NCBI GenBank assembly: GCA_030684645.1
Contig: JAUXUF010000354.1
Coordinates: forward strand, 1 to 49,993
DNA from: Bacteroidota bacterium
Lineage (GTDB): Bacteria; Bacteroidota; Bacteroidia; Bacteroidales; Prolixibacteraceae
Direction: 5' to 3'
Length of the DNA stretch: 49,993 nucleotides
Shown: piece by piece, positions 18,894 through 28,086 of the stretch
How positions within the stretch are numbered: position 1 is the first letter of the stretch
Layout of the letters: each line of letters starts with the position of its first letter
Position numbers and translations under genes: made by a program
Notes under the pieces: generated by a model
Seen by the model: the letters and a program-made list of their open reading frames with translations, nothing else
Databases searched by the model: none
What the model was told of the DNA's origin: nothing

Positions 18894-18924
18894 TTAACTT
18901 ACTCTTAACTAACTCACTTTAACT
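18894..18924 (+). promoter_or_regulatory. Triple TTAACT repeat in the leader of the second PKD gene
   Basis: TTAACT occurs at 18894-18899, 18905-18910 and 18919-18924, the last abutting the ATG at 18925. The first two have the same 11-bp step and similar spacer (TACTC against AATTC) as the repeat before the first PKD gene. This could be a shared leader or operator element; no function is proven. Confidence 0.42.
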
Positions 18925-19857
18925 ATGAAACACAAACGACTTCTATTTGGATTAATCTTTATTGCAATAACGACCTTTATGCTGTCGTCGTGCAAAAAAG
19001 AGGAGACTCGACCGACCTTTCCACTTTCGGTGCAAATTTTTCAAAGTGTTGTGGATAAACAAGTTGCATTTACGGCCTTAACCCATAGCGCTGTCACTTG
19101 GACATGGGATTTTGGTGATGGTAAATCAAGTAACGAACAGAACCCTGTACACATCTATGAAAATGGTGGATACTACAAGGTCACTTTGACTGGAACTGAT
19201 GCCAGTGGCAAAACTGCTTCTACAGATGTTAATATTGCTGTTGCATTGACTCCTTATGTGTTATTAACAGGAGGCCCCACCAATACCAAAGGAAAGACCT
19301 GGAAACTTTCAGGAAGTCATTCCGGCAAAGATCTTTTTGCCAATGCTGACGCTAATTTTTCAGTTGTAGTAGGGCCACTGCCAAGTGGGGTATTCGGATC
19401 GTTGGGTATGGTAGAGGTATATGATGATACCTACACATTTCATTTTGGCGGTAGCTATTCTCATGATACAAAAGCTGACGGCGCCGCTTTTGGTGGTCTG
19501 GTAAATCAATACTTGACTACCGGTGGAGCTGGGGTTGTAAATAGTAAAGGTAAGGATTATGGTCTTTGTACCGCGAAATATACGCCACAAGCCGGGGCCA
19601 CCTTTACTTATGTCGAAAAAGAAGACTTCAAAGTTGCTTCTGTTTATGGCCCAGGTGGGGTCTTGACTTATAACAATGTCAGTACGCTTGATTTTTCAGG
19701 AACTGAGTTTATTGGTTTTTGGGATCATCAAAGAAAGGTTATTGTCCAGGAAATAACAGACAATTCCATGAGACTTGTTATGTTTATGTCTGCTTCACCC
19801 GATTATTTCCCTTTAAACACGCACGCTCTGATTCTTACATTTGAAGTAGTTAAATAG
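18925..19857 (+). CDS. PKD-domain surface lipoprotein (SGBP-like), second PUL
   Basis: Lipoprotein of 310 aa. The signal ends in MLSSC with acylated Cys23, then KKEE. One PKD domain covers about 32-110 with TWTWDFGDGKSSNEQNP and the closing HIYENGGYYKVTLT. A C-terminal beta-rich domain of about 200 residues starts at LTGGPTNTKGKTWKL and ends with LILTFEVVK. It parallels the first PKD lipoprotein (7768-8679) in layout, in the LTGG..W motif and in gene position. The likely role is glycan capture at the surface beside SusC/SusD. The SusC start lies 61 bp downstream with no obvious terminator between, unlike in the first PUL. Confidence 0.85.
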   Translation: MKHKRLLFGLIFIAITTFMLSSCKKEETRPTFPLSVQIFQSVVDKQVAFTALTHSAVTWTWDFGDGKSSNEQNPVHIYENGGYYKVTLTGTDASGKTASTDVNIAVALTPYVLLTGGPTNTKGKTWKLSGSHSGKDLFANADANFSVVVGPLPSGVFGSLGMVEVYDDTYTFHFGGSYSHDTKADGAAFGGLVNQYLTTGGAGVVNSKGKDYGLCTAKYTPQAGATFTYVEKEDFKVASVYGPGGVLTYNNVSTLDFSGTEFIGFWDHQRKVIVQEITDNSMRLVMFMSASPDYFPLNTHALILTFEVVK

Positions 19858-19918
19858 CGTAAAACAATACCAGCATAGAATTTTGATTCTTATTTGAAAA
19901 CCAGAATAGTATATAATT

Positions 19919-22900
19919 ATGAAATATAAAAACACATTTAAAAATACGATCAGGCACTTAGTGACTGTAATATTGGTAACAACATTGCTATTCGGAACGG
20001 CATTGGCAAGTTACGGATCTCAAGAAAAAAAAGAGCTGCCGGGTAGTACAACCGCACAGCAAGGAATGAGTGTTACCGGTAAGGTAACTTCAGTGATTGA
20101 TAATCAAGGTTTACCAGGAGCAACGATTAGAGTCAAAGGTACTTCTACGGGTGTTATATCCGATTCCGATGGTAAATACAGCATCGCAGTGCCGAATGCA
20201 CAGTCTGTTCTGGTATTTTCATTCGTTGGAATGGAAAGTCAGGAAGTACCGGTAAATGGTAAAACGACTATTAATGTCGCATTGGCTTCGACCACTATCG
20301 GGGTAGACGAAGTTGTAGTTACTGCATTGGGTATCACCAGAAAAGAAAAGTCACTGGGATTTGCCATAGCGAAGGTTAGCGGAGATGATATGTCAAGAAT
20401 AGTTCAGGAGAACGCTCTTAACGGCCTTTCAGGTAAAGTATCGGGGGTTCAGATTAATTCAACAGGCGGAACTGGTTCATCGGTAAGCATGGTGATCAGG
20501 GGTGCGACTTCCTTATCCAGTGATAACCAACCATTGTTTGTAATCGATGGCGTTCCTGTGATTAATACCTTGAATAACGTATCCGGATTTGGCAGCGATA
20601 ACCGGGTAGATTATGGTAATGCTATTTCCGATTTGAATTCATCCGATATAGAAAGTGTATCGGTATTAAAAGGCGCCAGCGCTGCAGCATTGTATGGTTC
20701 ACGTGCCGGCAACGGGGTTGTTTTAATAACGACCAAATCGGGCACGAAAAACAAAGGGATTACGGTGACGATAAATACGAATACCGTATTCGATAATCCT
20801 TATAAATATTTTGAGACTTCGAAACAATTTGCATCAGGAAACTTTTCATTTACTCCCGAAGATTTACCTCCGGGAACAGTGATGAGAGTTCCCGGGAATG
20901 AACCTCCTGCAGGTATTGAACTGAATAAAGGATACTTTGCCGTACAATGGAACAGTCCAAAGGATGCCAATGGTGTTCAGATTCCGACTGAACTGGTACG
21001 CCATGATAATAACATAGCTAATTTTGTTCAAACAGGGATATCTACCACCAATGGCGCATCCGTTTCAAGCAACAATGATAATGGGAGTTTCAGAATTGGA
21101 GTAACAAATATGACGAGCAAGGGCATTATTCCCAATTCCGACTTAAATAGAAATAACATGATAGCATCCAGCAATTTTAAAGTACGCGATAACATCACTG
21201 TTAGTTCCAATATTAATATTACGAAATCTTGGGCTGATAATCGTCCTGCAGGCAACAGGGGTACCAATCCTTTGCAATTTGCCTATTATACGCCAAACAA
21301 TACAGACATCCGTGATCTGAAGCAATACTGGGAACCGGGAAAGGAAGGTATGGTGCAAAGATCATACGCTCCCGGGGACGCGGAGAACCCCTACTTTTTA
21401 GCTTATGAAGTAAACAACAGTTTCAATCGGGACAGAATTTTTGGTAACCTAAAAGCTGACTGGCAATTGACTAAAGAACTCAGCCTGATGGGACGCTATT
21501 CTCTCGATCGTTTTACAGAAACACGTGAATCAAAAATTTCAGCCGGTTATACCCGAGAGTCTAACGGTGCTTATGGGATTGTAAATATAACTAGCTACGA
21601 AAGGAATATGGATGTTTTAGCCACTTACGCAAAACAACTACGAGATTTCAGTTTGTCTGCTTCTGCAGGGGGAAATTCGCTATACAAATACGGGGCCTCG
21701 ATCTCAACTAGTTCAGCATCCGGATCAGGACTTATTGTACCTAATGTCTATACCATCAGTAATATTAAATCCGGAGCCTTGAGTTATTACAACGGCTGGT
21801 CGCAAAAGGCCATATACAGTGTATATGGTATTGCTAATCTGGGATGGAGAAATATGGTTTTTCTGGATTTGACTGCACGTAATGACTGGTCGAGTACGCT
21901 GCCAAAAGCCAATCAGTCCTATTTTTATCCCTCGGCTTCACTAAGCTTATTGGTAAATGAAATGGTTCATTTGGGAGATAAGGTGAGCTTGTTTAAAATC
22001 AGAGGTGGATGGGCCATGGCAGGTAACGATACAGATCCATATCAACTATTTAACACTTATGGGAACGCAGGGCAATGGGGTAATGCCACCCGACTGGCCA
22101 AATCAGGACAGATCTTATCTCCAAATCTGAAGCCGGAAGAGATTACTTCAAAAGAGGGTGGTATCGATTTGGGCTTTTTTCAAAACAGGCTGAAGTTTGA
22201 AGCCACCTATTATGAAGTTCAAAATCGCAACCAGATTTTAAGAAATATCCCGGTTGCAAGTTCTACCGGTTCAAGTGCGGTAAATATCAATGCTGGTTTA
22301 ATTGAGAGTAAAGGATTGGAACTAGCGGTGAGCGGAACTCCAGTTAAAACGAATGATTGGAATTGGACTATTAGCGCAAATTGGTCAAAAAACGAGACTC
22401 GGTTAGTAGAGATTGCTCCTGGAATTGATGTACTTAAGTTCTGGTCTGATGCCAAAGGTGGTGCATGGTCGTACAAAGGTGATGTGATTGGAGCTATTTA
22501 CGATGCTGCTATACTTACGGTTACTGACAAAAACTCACCCTATTATGGATACCCTATCATTGATCAGGGCGAACTCACACAGACGCCTATTGAGGCTAAG
22601 GATGCAAAAAATAAAATTGGCAATTTCAATCCAAACTTTTTGGCGGGAATGCAAACTTCACTCTCTTATAAAGGGTTTACGCTGAATATGTCTTTTGATT
22701 GGAGAAACGGCGGTCAATTTATTTCGCAAACACAGCGATATATTGGTACTTCTCAGCGTTGGCTGGATCAATTGATCAATCCGGGTGACAGAACAGGAAA
22801 AGAGCTGCGCGACTGGCTGGTGGCCAATGAAGATATCTACATTAAAAATGGATTTCATACAGTAGGTGGTCCTACTGCAGCATACGGTGGTTTCCGTGAA

Positions 22901-23350
22901 AACTACAGCGGTGTTTACGTAAGCGATGGAACTTTCGTACCGGGTGTTGTTGCGGTGCCTGATGGCGCTGGAGGCACAAAATATATTGAACATCTGGGAG
23001 AGAATATGCCGCTGCCTTACTTGCCTTTTGTTGCGAGTATGCCCTGGAATTTTACAAAAGTTTCAATGTTTGACGCAGATTTTATAAAATTACGCGAGAT
23101 TTCATTGAGCTATAAAGTTCCTCGTAGCTTTTTAAACAGGATTGGCGGAATCCAGAATTTAACTGTCGCAGTTTATAGTCGTAACATTATGCTATGGACA
23201 AAAGCAAAAATGGGGATAGATCCGGAACGGGCTTTCCAGCCAGGAGACGGTGGCGATTCCAGAGGCATTCAGTTTAAACAGGGTATAGAGCGATACAATC
23301 TGGAACCTTGGGTAATCCCCGTCGGTTTTAAAATTGACCTGACATTTTAG
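19919..23350 (+). CDS. SusC/RagA family TonB-linked outer-membrane transporter, second PUL
   Basis: TonB-dependent oligosaccharide importer. An unusually long charged N-terminus (MKYKNTFKNTIRHL) precedes the signal hydrophobic core, with cleavage near residues 31-33. The carboxypeptidase-D regulatory-like domain (about 50-128, VTGKVTSVIDNQGLPGATIR) and the SusC signature TTIGVDEVVVTALGITRKEK follow. The plug carries LKGASAAALYGSRAGNGVVL, then the beta-barrel ends FKIDLTF. The length of 1143 aa is normal. It shares the whole N-terminal half plan with the SusC at 8866. The SusD partner begins 22 bp downstream, so the two are one operon. Confidence 0.97.
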   Translation: MKYKNTFKNTIRHLVTVILVTTLLFGTALASYGSQEKKELPGSTTAQQGMSVTGKVTSVIDNQGLPGATIRVKGTSTGVISDSDGKYSIAVPNAQSVLVFSFVGMESQEVPVNGKTTINVALASTTIGVDEVVVTALGITRKEKSLGFAIAKVSGDDMSRIVQENALNGLSGKVSGVQINSTGGTGSSVSMVIRGATSLSSDNQPLFVIDGVPVINTLNNVSGFGSDNRVDYGNAISDLNSSDIESVSVLKGASAAALYGSRAGNGVVLITTKSGTKNKGITVTINTNTVFDNPYKYFETSKQFASGNFSFTPEDLPPGTVMRVPGNEPPAGIELNKGYFAVQWNSPKDANGVQIPTELVRHDNNIANFVQTGISTTNGASVSSNNDNGSFRIGVTNMTSKGIIPNSDLNRNNMIASSNFKVRDNITVSSNINITKSWADNRPAGNRGTNPLQFAYYTPNNTDIRDLKQYWEPGKEGMVQRSYAPGDAENPYFLAYEVNNSFNRDRIFGNLKADWQLTKELSLMGRYSLDRFTETRESKISAGYTRESNGAYGIVNITSYERNMDVLATYAKQLRDFSLSASAGGNSLYKYGASISTSSASGSGLIVPNVYTISNIKSGALSYYNGWSQKAIYSVYGIANLGWRNMVFLDLTARNDWSSTLPKANQSYFYPSASLSLLVNEMVHLGDKVSLFKIRGGWAMAGNDTDPYQLFNTYGNAGQWGNATRLAKSGQILSPNLKPEEITSKEGGIDLGFFQNRLKFEATYYEVQNRNQILRNIPVASSTGSSAVNINAGLIESKGLELAVSGTPVKTNDWNWTISANWSKNETRLVEIAPGIDVLKFWSDAKGGAWSYKGDVIGAIYDAAILTVTDKNSPYYGYPIIDQGELTQTPIEAKDAKNKIGNFNPNFLAGMQTSLSYKGFTLNMSFDWRNGGQFISQTQRYIGTSQRWLDQLINPGDRTGKELRDWLVANEDIYIKNGFHTVGGPTAAYGGFRENYSGVYVSDGTFVPGVVAVPDGAGGTKYIEHLGENMPLPYLPFVASMPWNFTKVSMFDADFIKLREISLSYKVPRSFLNRIGGIQNLTVAVYSRNIMLWTKAKMGIDPERAFQPGDGGDSRGIQFKQGIERYNLEPWVIPVGFKIDLTF

Positions 23351-23371
23351 AAATCCTTAAAATCTATTATT

Positions 23372-25030
23372 ATGTACACAATAAAAAATAAAATCTCATT
23401 AGCTTTGGTTCTGTTTGTGGTTTTTGTGACCTCTTGTCAGAATTTGGAAGAAATAAATATTAACTATAATGGAGTTGACCCAGCAAAGGCAGATCCTAAT
23501 CTATTGATAAGTACTGTTATTACCTCCTCAGGACTCACAGCTGTAGGACTAGGTTTTGGCGATCTGGCCGGAGTTATGCAGCATACCCAGAAAGATGGGT
23601 GGAGCGGAGGCCATAACTCATACGACTGGACAAGTCAGGATTGGGGCGGAAACTACGGAATCCTAAGAAATGCGGAAGAGTTACTCAATAAATCTAAAAA
23701 AAAGGATCTTAAATTTCATCAGGGTGCGGCCCTGGTTTTAAAGGCATATAATTTTGGATTGATCGCAGATTTATGGGGTGACGCCCCTTATTCCAAAGCA
23801 CTCCTCGGCGAGCTGGGAGGAGAGAACTTAAAACCGGTTTTTGATTCCCAACAGGCGATATATACCGGAATACTTGCTTCACTCGATACAGCCAATATCT
23901 TATTGTCTAAAAATCAGAGCGAATATTCGAATATTAATACAACTCAGGATTTGTTGTATCAAGGCGATGTAGCGAAATGGCGAAAATTTGCAAATTCTCT
24001 TGCTTTAAGGTATTATCTGAGGATTTCGACTAAAGACCCTGCAACCGCAAAAGCTGGAATAGAAAAAATTACCACCCATCCCGATCAGTATCCGCTTATT
24101 CTGGATGCTGCAGACGACGCAGGTTTTGATTTTATTGGCAACAGTCCCGGAGACTCATGGCCAAGTACTTCTGCCTTCGATATCAGTGAGACTAATTACA
24201 GAAGGCTTAAGATGTGTTCAACACTGCTTGAGAAGCTCCAGGCTTTACATGATCCGCGGATTGCGGTGTGGGCCAATAAAATACAAATCCCTCTTGTAAT
24301 TGATCCGACAAAACCAGATAATTATGACGAGATCGTTGATGGGAAACGCATTATTTCACAACATATTGCTGATGTTTATACCAGTAATTATAATGTACCA
24401 TTGAATTTAGATCCGGAATATGTAGGATTTCCGCCTGCATGGTCCATTATACCACAATCTTACAATCTTTGTCCAACTTTAGTACAGGCTCCAATTAACC
24501 CGCATGCCTCGCATATTAATGATCTTTATAAGAAAGCAGCTGATCCGCTTTTAAAGGCAAGAATACTGTCAGCAGCGGAGGTTCAGTTTGACCTCGCTGA
24601 AGTGGCCCTCAAAGGTTGGTCTGCCGGAGGTACAGCTAAAGATCATTACAATGCCGGCGTAAAAGCTTCAATGGATGCCTGGAACCTAAGCAGTTCTTAT
24701 ACCGCTTATATTACCAGCCCGGGTGTAGTGTTTGCAGGAACATTAGCTCAGATTATGGAGCAAAAATGGATTGCCAGCTGGACAGCTGCAAGTGAAGCAT
24801 GGTTCGATTGGAGAAGAACCGGATTACCCGTTTTACACGCTGGGGTGGCCGTCAAAAGACCCGCGTTGCCACTGAGATTTTATTATGGGCAGAATGAGTT
24901 GCTTTTTAATCCCGATAACGCAGAAGCTGCAATTAATCTATTAGAAACCACGAAGTTTACTACACCAGATGATAAAAACAGTGCCTGGTCAAAAATGTGG
25001 GTACTGCAGGGAACAAATAAACCGTACTAA
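23372..25030 (+). CDS. SusD/RagB-like surface lipoprotein (SusD-like_2 type), second PUL
   Basis: Partner of the SusC that ends 22 bp upstream. The lipoprotein signal is MYTIKNKISLALVLFVVFVT with SC at residues 21-22. Family features of SusD-like_2 are PNLLISTVITSSG, LYQGDVAKWRKFANSLALRY, the C-terminal AWFDWRRTGLPVL and ALPLRFYYGQNELLFNPDN. At 552 aa it is full length. A terminator follows at 25060-25102, closing the PKD-SusC-SusD unit. Specificity is unknown. Confidence 0.95.
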   Translation: MYTIKNKISLALVLFVVFVTSCQNLEEININYNGVDPAKADPNLLISTVITSSGLTAVGLGFGDLAGVMQHTQKDGWSGGHNSYDWTSQDWGGNYGILRNAEELLNKSKKKDLKFHQGAALVLKAYNFGLIADLWGDAPYSKALLGELGGENLKPVFDSQQAIYTGILASLDTANILLSKNQSEYSNINTTQDLLYQGDVAKWRKFANSLALRYYLRISTKDPATAKAGIEKITTHPDQYPLILDAADDAGFDFIGNSPGDSWPSTSAFDISETNYRRLKMCSTLLEKLQALHDPRIAVWANKIQIPLVIDPTKPDNYDEIVDGKRIISQHIADVYTSNYNVPLNLDPEYVGFPPAWSIIPQSYNLCPTLVQAPINPHASHINDLYKKAADPLLKARILSAAEVQFDLAEVALKGWSAGGTAKDHYNAGVKASMDAWNLSSSYTAYITSPGVVFAGTLAQIMEQKWIASWTAASEAWFDWRRTGLPVLHAGVAVKRPALPLRFYYGQNELLFNPDNAEAAINLLETTKFTTPDDKNSAWSKMWVLQGTNKPY

Positions 25031-25059
25031 ATCGGTACAAATAGTATTATAATATTGCA

Positions 25060-25102
25060 AATAAGCAGTTGATATTCCATGAATATAACTGCTTATTTTT
25101 TT
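25060..25102 (+). terminator. Rho-independent terminator after second SusD
   Basis: AATAAGCAGTT (25060-25070) pairs perfectly with AACTGCTTATT (25087-25097) and is followed by five further T residues. It starts 29 bp after the SusD stop and separates the transport genes from the hydrolase genes. Confidence 0.85.
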
Positions 25103-25133
25103 GATAGCTTTTGTAAATTATAAATAAATAAAT

Positions 25134-26495
25134 ATGAAGATATTAATCTTAGTCGTTTTAGTTTTTTTCTATTCTCTATTAACAGTATCAGCCAGTCCGC
25201 ATAAACCTATTACGCCGGAAACTGCGCTTCAGTCCTATTTGCATAATACCGACAAATCGTTTAAATGGGAACTTCAGGATCAGCATAAGGCTGAAGGAAT
25301 TACTTTATACCGGGTTATATTTACATCGCAACAATGGCGTGGGATTACCTGGAAGCATGAAATGATGGTCATTGTTCCGGATCAGTTAAAATACAGTGAT
25401 GCGTTGTTGTTTATTACCGGGGGTCATGTCTCAAACGGTATCCCCAGTACACACAAATGGGATGAAGATCTGGTTTCTTCTTTAAGCGAATTATCAAAAA
25501 CAAACAGGAGTATTGTAGCCCTGTTGTGGCAGGTTCCCAATCAACCTTTGTTCGATGATTTGACTGAAGACGCACTGATTTCTTATACCCTTCATAATTA
25601 CCTTCAGGATCACGATTTTACCTGGCCTTTATTATTTGCCATGACAAAAAGTGCAGTCAGGGGAATGGACGTGGTTCAGCAATTCGCTAAAAAAGATTTA
25701 AAGAAAATAGTGAACCACTTTATTGTGTCAGGCGCTTCCAAACGGGGTTGGACAACCTGGCTGACCGGTGCCAATGACAAACGGGTAAAAGCAATCGGGC
25801 CAATGGTTATTGACGTGCTGAATATGCCAGTCAATGTTGATTACCAAAAAGTGGTCTGGGGAGATTACAGTATTGAGATTAATGACTACGTCAAATTGGG
25901 AATTGCCCAGCAATTCGGCACACCGGGCGGAGATGACCTGGTGAAAATGATTGATCCTTACTCCTATCGCAAAACCTTGACCATGCCAAAAATGATCTTC
26001 ATGGGAACAAATGATCCATATTGGCCGGCTGATGCGGTAAAAAATTACATCGACAGCATTCCGGGCGATAATCATATTTGTTACACTCCAAATGCCGCCC
26101 ATGATCTGGGTGATAAAAAGAAAGCGTTTGCTACTCTCAGTGCATTTGTTGGAACGACCGAAACCAATGGTAAATATCCGATTTGCAATTATTCAATTTC
26201 TCAAGATAATAGAACCATTACCTTGAAAATAAAATCTACTCCTGAATTGCTGGTTGATGCGATGATCTGGAGCGCCGATTCTAATGATCAGGATTTCAGG
26301 GATGAAAAATGGTCTGGTACTAGCCTGAATGCAGCAAATAAAGCTGACATTACAGTTCAGATTAAAATTCCGGAATCCGGTTTTAAAGCTTTTTATGTCG
26401 ATCTGAAGTACAAAGCGCCATTCGGAGATGATTACACCCAAAGCACGCGTATGTTTGTCGCCAATGATAAAAAATTGTTGCTGAGAACGAAATAA
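25134..26495 (+). CDS. PhoPQ-activated pathogenicity-related family (PF10142) alpha/beta hydrolase, secreted
   Basis: Secreted protein of the PhoPQ_related family, an alpha/beta-hydrolase group without a settled enzymatic role. Residues 1-20 are a signal peptide (ending VSAS). The family core shows WRGITWKHEMMVIVP, FITGGHV and IVALLWQVPNQPLF, with the nucleophile Ser202 in VSGASKRGWTTWL. The segment PKMIFMGTNDPYWPADA is consistent with the acid residue and NAAHDLG with the catalytic His. Length (453 aa) is normal. In Bacteroidota these genes occur in PULs and may be glycan esterases, but that is inference. It is the first gene after the SusD terminator and probably starts the next transcript, running through the ceramidase and PHP genes. 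Confidence 0.88.
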   Translation: MKILILVVLVFFYSLLTVSASPHKPITPETALQSYLHNTDKSFKWELQDQHKAEGITLYRVIFTSQQWRGITWKHEMMVIVPDQLKYSDALLFITGGHVSNGIPSTHKWDEDLVSSLSELSKTNRSIVALLWQVPNQPLFDDLTEDALISYTLHNYLQDHDFTWPLLFAMTKSAVRGMDVVQQFAKKDLKKIVNHFIVSGASKRGWTTWLTGANDKRVKAIGPMVIDVLNMPVNVDYQKVVWGDYSIEINDYVKLGIAQQFGTPGGDDLVKMIDPYSYRKTLTMPKMIFMGTNDPYWPADAVKNYIDSIPGDNHICYTPNAAHDLGDKKKAFATLSAFVGTTETNGKYPICNYSISQDNRTITLKIKSTPELLVDAMIWSADSNDQDFRDEKWSGTSLNAANKADITVQIKIPESGFKAFYVDLKYKAPFGDDYTQSTRMFVANDKKLLLRTK

Positions 26496-26577
26496 AGCAA
26501 GCGGTTGTCTCAAAACTCATTTAACCGAAGAGTTCCGCTGAGAAAGAGCAAAGTTTACCTATTGATAATTTTTACCC

Positions 26578-26618
26578 CGCGGTTCTTCGCGTTTTTCCTT
26601 TGCGTTTCTTTGCGTTTA
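26578..26618. repeat. Short G/C-T repeat array CTTYGCGTTT
   Basis: In the 181-bp gap between the PF10142 and ceramidase genes, CTTCGCGTTT or CTTTGCGTTT occurs three times (26585, 26598, 26608), preceded by a CCGCGG and by a stretch containing CCGCTGAGAAAGAGCAAAG. Such T/GCG-rich intergenic repeats are common in Bacteroidota genomes in my memory. A frame opening at 26505 across it is a repeat artefact. Confidence 0.55.
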
Positions 26619-26676
26619 AATTTTATAGTTTTTATAGAGTCTCCATTTTGGCGACATTTTCAAACAGTCAGTTCAA

Positions 26677-28074
26677 ATGAAAAAATTCGGAATTATTACA
26701 GGAATCATCCTCGCGGTTTTAGTTTTTCTTTTTTTTACAGGCACGAGTTTTATCGACCACACACCCTATTTTGAAAGTGAATATTTCAAAACCAGCTGTG
26801 CCCGGATCGATAGCTTGAAAAAAAGCGCTGAAATCGTTAACGACTCCATTCAGGCTGGTTTTGCAAAAGCTAGTATTACGCCGACTTTAAATAATCCGGA
26901 AGATCATTTCGAAGAAGGAAAATTCACCCAGGTTCCGCTTGCAGGTTTCGGTGCGCGAAAAGGCAAAGCCTCCACTGGTATTCACGATAGTATTTTCGTA
27001 AAGGCTGTTGCTCTGAAAGCTGGCCATCAAACCATCGTTTTCGTTGGTGCCGATTTGCTGATCATGCCCCCCAATATTATCGATTCAGTAACTGCTGTAC
27101 TCGCCCGAAAAGGAATCCGGCGCGACCAATTGTTCTTTTCGGCCACACACAGCCATTCGAGCCTGGGCGGTTGGGGGCCCGGATATGTTGGCGAACAGTT
27201 TGCCGGGAAAGAAAATAAAAACCTGGAAAAATGGTTGGTGCAACAAATATCCAAAGCAGTCTCTTCAGCGCTGGCTGATCTTCGTCCTGCCCGGATTGGA
27301 TCCGGCTGCTTTGATGCCGGAATTTACACGCGAAACCGTTTTATTGGTGAATTAGGAACCAAAAACAACGACTTCTGTTTTATCAGCCTTGAACAAATTG
27401 GACATAGAAAAGCAGTAATTGGTTCATTTTCGGCACACTCAACTACTATGGGAGCCGGGAATATGGAAATCAGCGCTGATTATCCGGGTTATTGGGAACG
27501 AAAAATGGAAGCTACTTCGGCCGATCTGGCTGTCTTTTTTGCCGGTTCAGTAGGAAGTCAAAGCCCTGCAGGCGAAGGAAAAGGATTCGAAAAACCCAAA
27601 CTGATTGGTGAAGCATTGGCCGACAGCCTGAATTTGCACCTGTCTCAGATCGCATTATCTGATCAGGTAAAATTTACTTCGGTCACTTTAAAAATGCAGT
27701 TGCCGGAATATCACATGCGGCTCACCACAAAAATCGATCTATCTTCATTCGTAAGTAAAAAACTGATGCCTTCACCCGGAAATGTTTATCTGCAGGCTGT
27801 CAGGATTGAAAACCTGTTATGGATTACTGCCCCGTGCGATTTCAGCGGCGAATATGCACTGCAACTGAAAAATACACTGGCAGCAAAAGGATTTATTGCA
27901 AACGTTTCGAGTTTCAATGGAAATTATGTCGGGTACATTGTTCCCGGCCGGTATTATTACATGGATGAATATGAATCGAAACTCATGGGTTGGTTTGGAC
28001 CCAATATGGGTGAATATACCATGGATCTGATCCGTCAACTCTCAAAAATTGTCACCAATTCAGAAAATATTTAA
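26677..28074 (+). CDS. Neutral/alkaline ceramidase-like amidohydrolase, membrane-anchored (paralog 1)
   Basis: Member of the neutral/alkaline non-lysosomal ceramidase superfamily (PF04734), zinc-dependent amidases in the known cases. A single N-terminal transmembrane segment (residues 5-22) seems uncleaved, which suggests a membrane-anchored periplasmic protein. Family features include GFAKASITPTLNNPE, FSATHSHSSLGGWGPG (zinc-binding HxH), GSFSAHSTTMGAG (second His), FFAGSVGSQSPAG (the Ser region) and the C-terminal NGNYVGYIVPGRYYYMDEYE. At 465 aa it covers the N-terminal catalytic domain but lacks the C-terminal Ig-like domain of the classic ~650-aa enzyme. The PHP gene follows after 12 bp. 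Substrate could be a ceramide or another amide; this is open. Confidence 0.86.
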   Translation: MKKFGIITGIILAVLVFLFFTGTSFIDHTPYFESEYFKTSCARIDSLKKSAEIVNDSIQAGFAKASITPTLNNPEDHFEEGKFTQVPLAGFGARKGKASTGIHDSIFVKAVALKAGHQTIVFVGADLLIMPPNIIDSVTAVLARKGIRRDQLFFSATHSHSSLGGWGPGYVGEQFAGKENKNLEKWLVQQISKAVSSALADLRPARIGSGCFDAGIYTRNRFIGELGTKNNDFCFISLEQIGHRKAVIGSFSAHSTTMGAGNMEISADYPGYWERKMEATSADLAVFFAGSVGSQSPAGEGKGFEKPKLIGEALADSLNLHLSQIALSDQVKFTSVTLKMQLPEYHMRLTTKIDLSSFVSKKLMPSPGNVYLQAVRIENLLWITAPCDFSGEYALQLKNTLAAKGFIANVSSFNGNYVGYIVPGRYYYMDEYESKLMGWFGPNMGEYTMDLIRQLSKIVTNSENI

Positions 28075-28086
28075 TACCACTTCAGG

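Noticed and set aside
26505-26774. 89-codon plus-strand frame overlapping the ceramidase paralog 1 start
   Set aside because: Crosses the CTTYGCGTTT repeat and the anchor region of the real gene in another frame.
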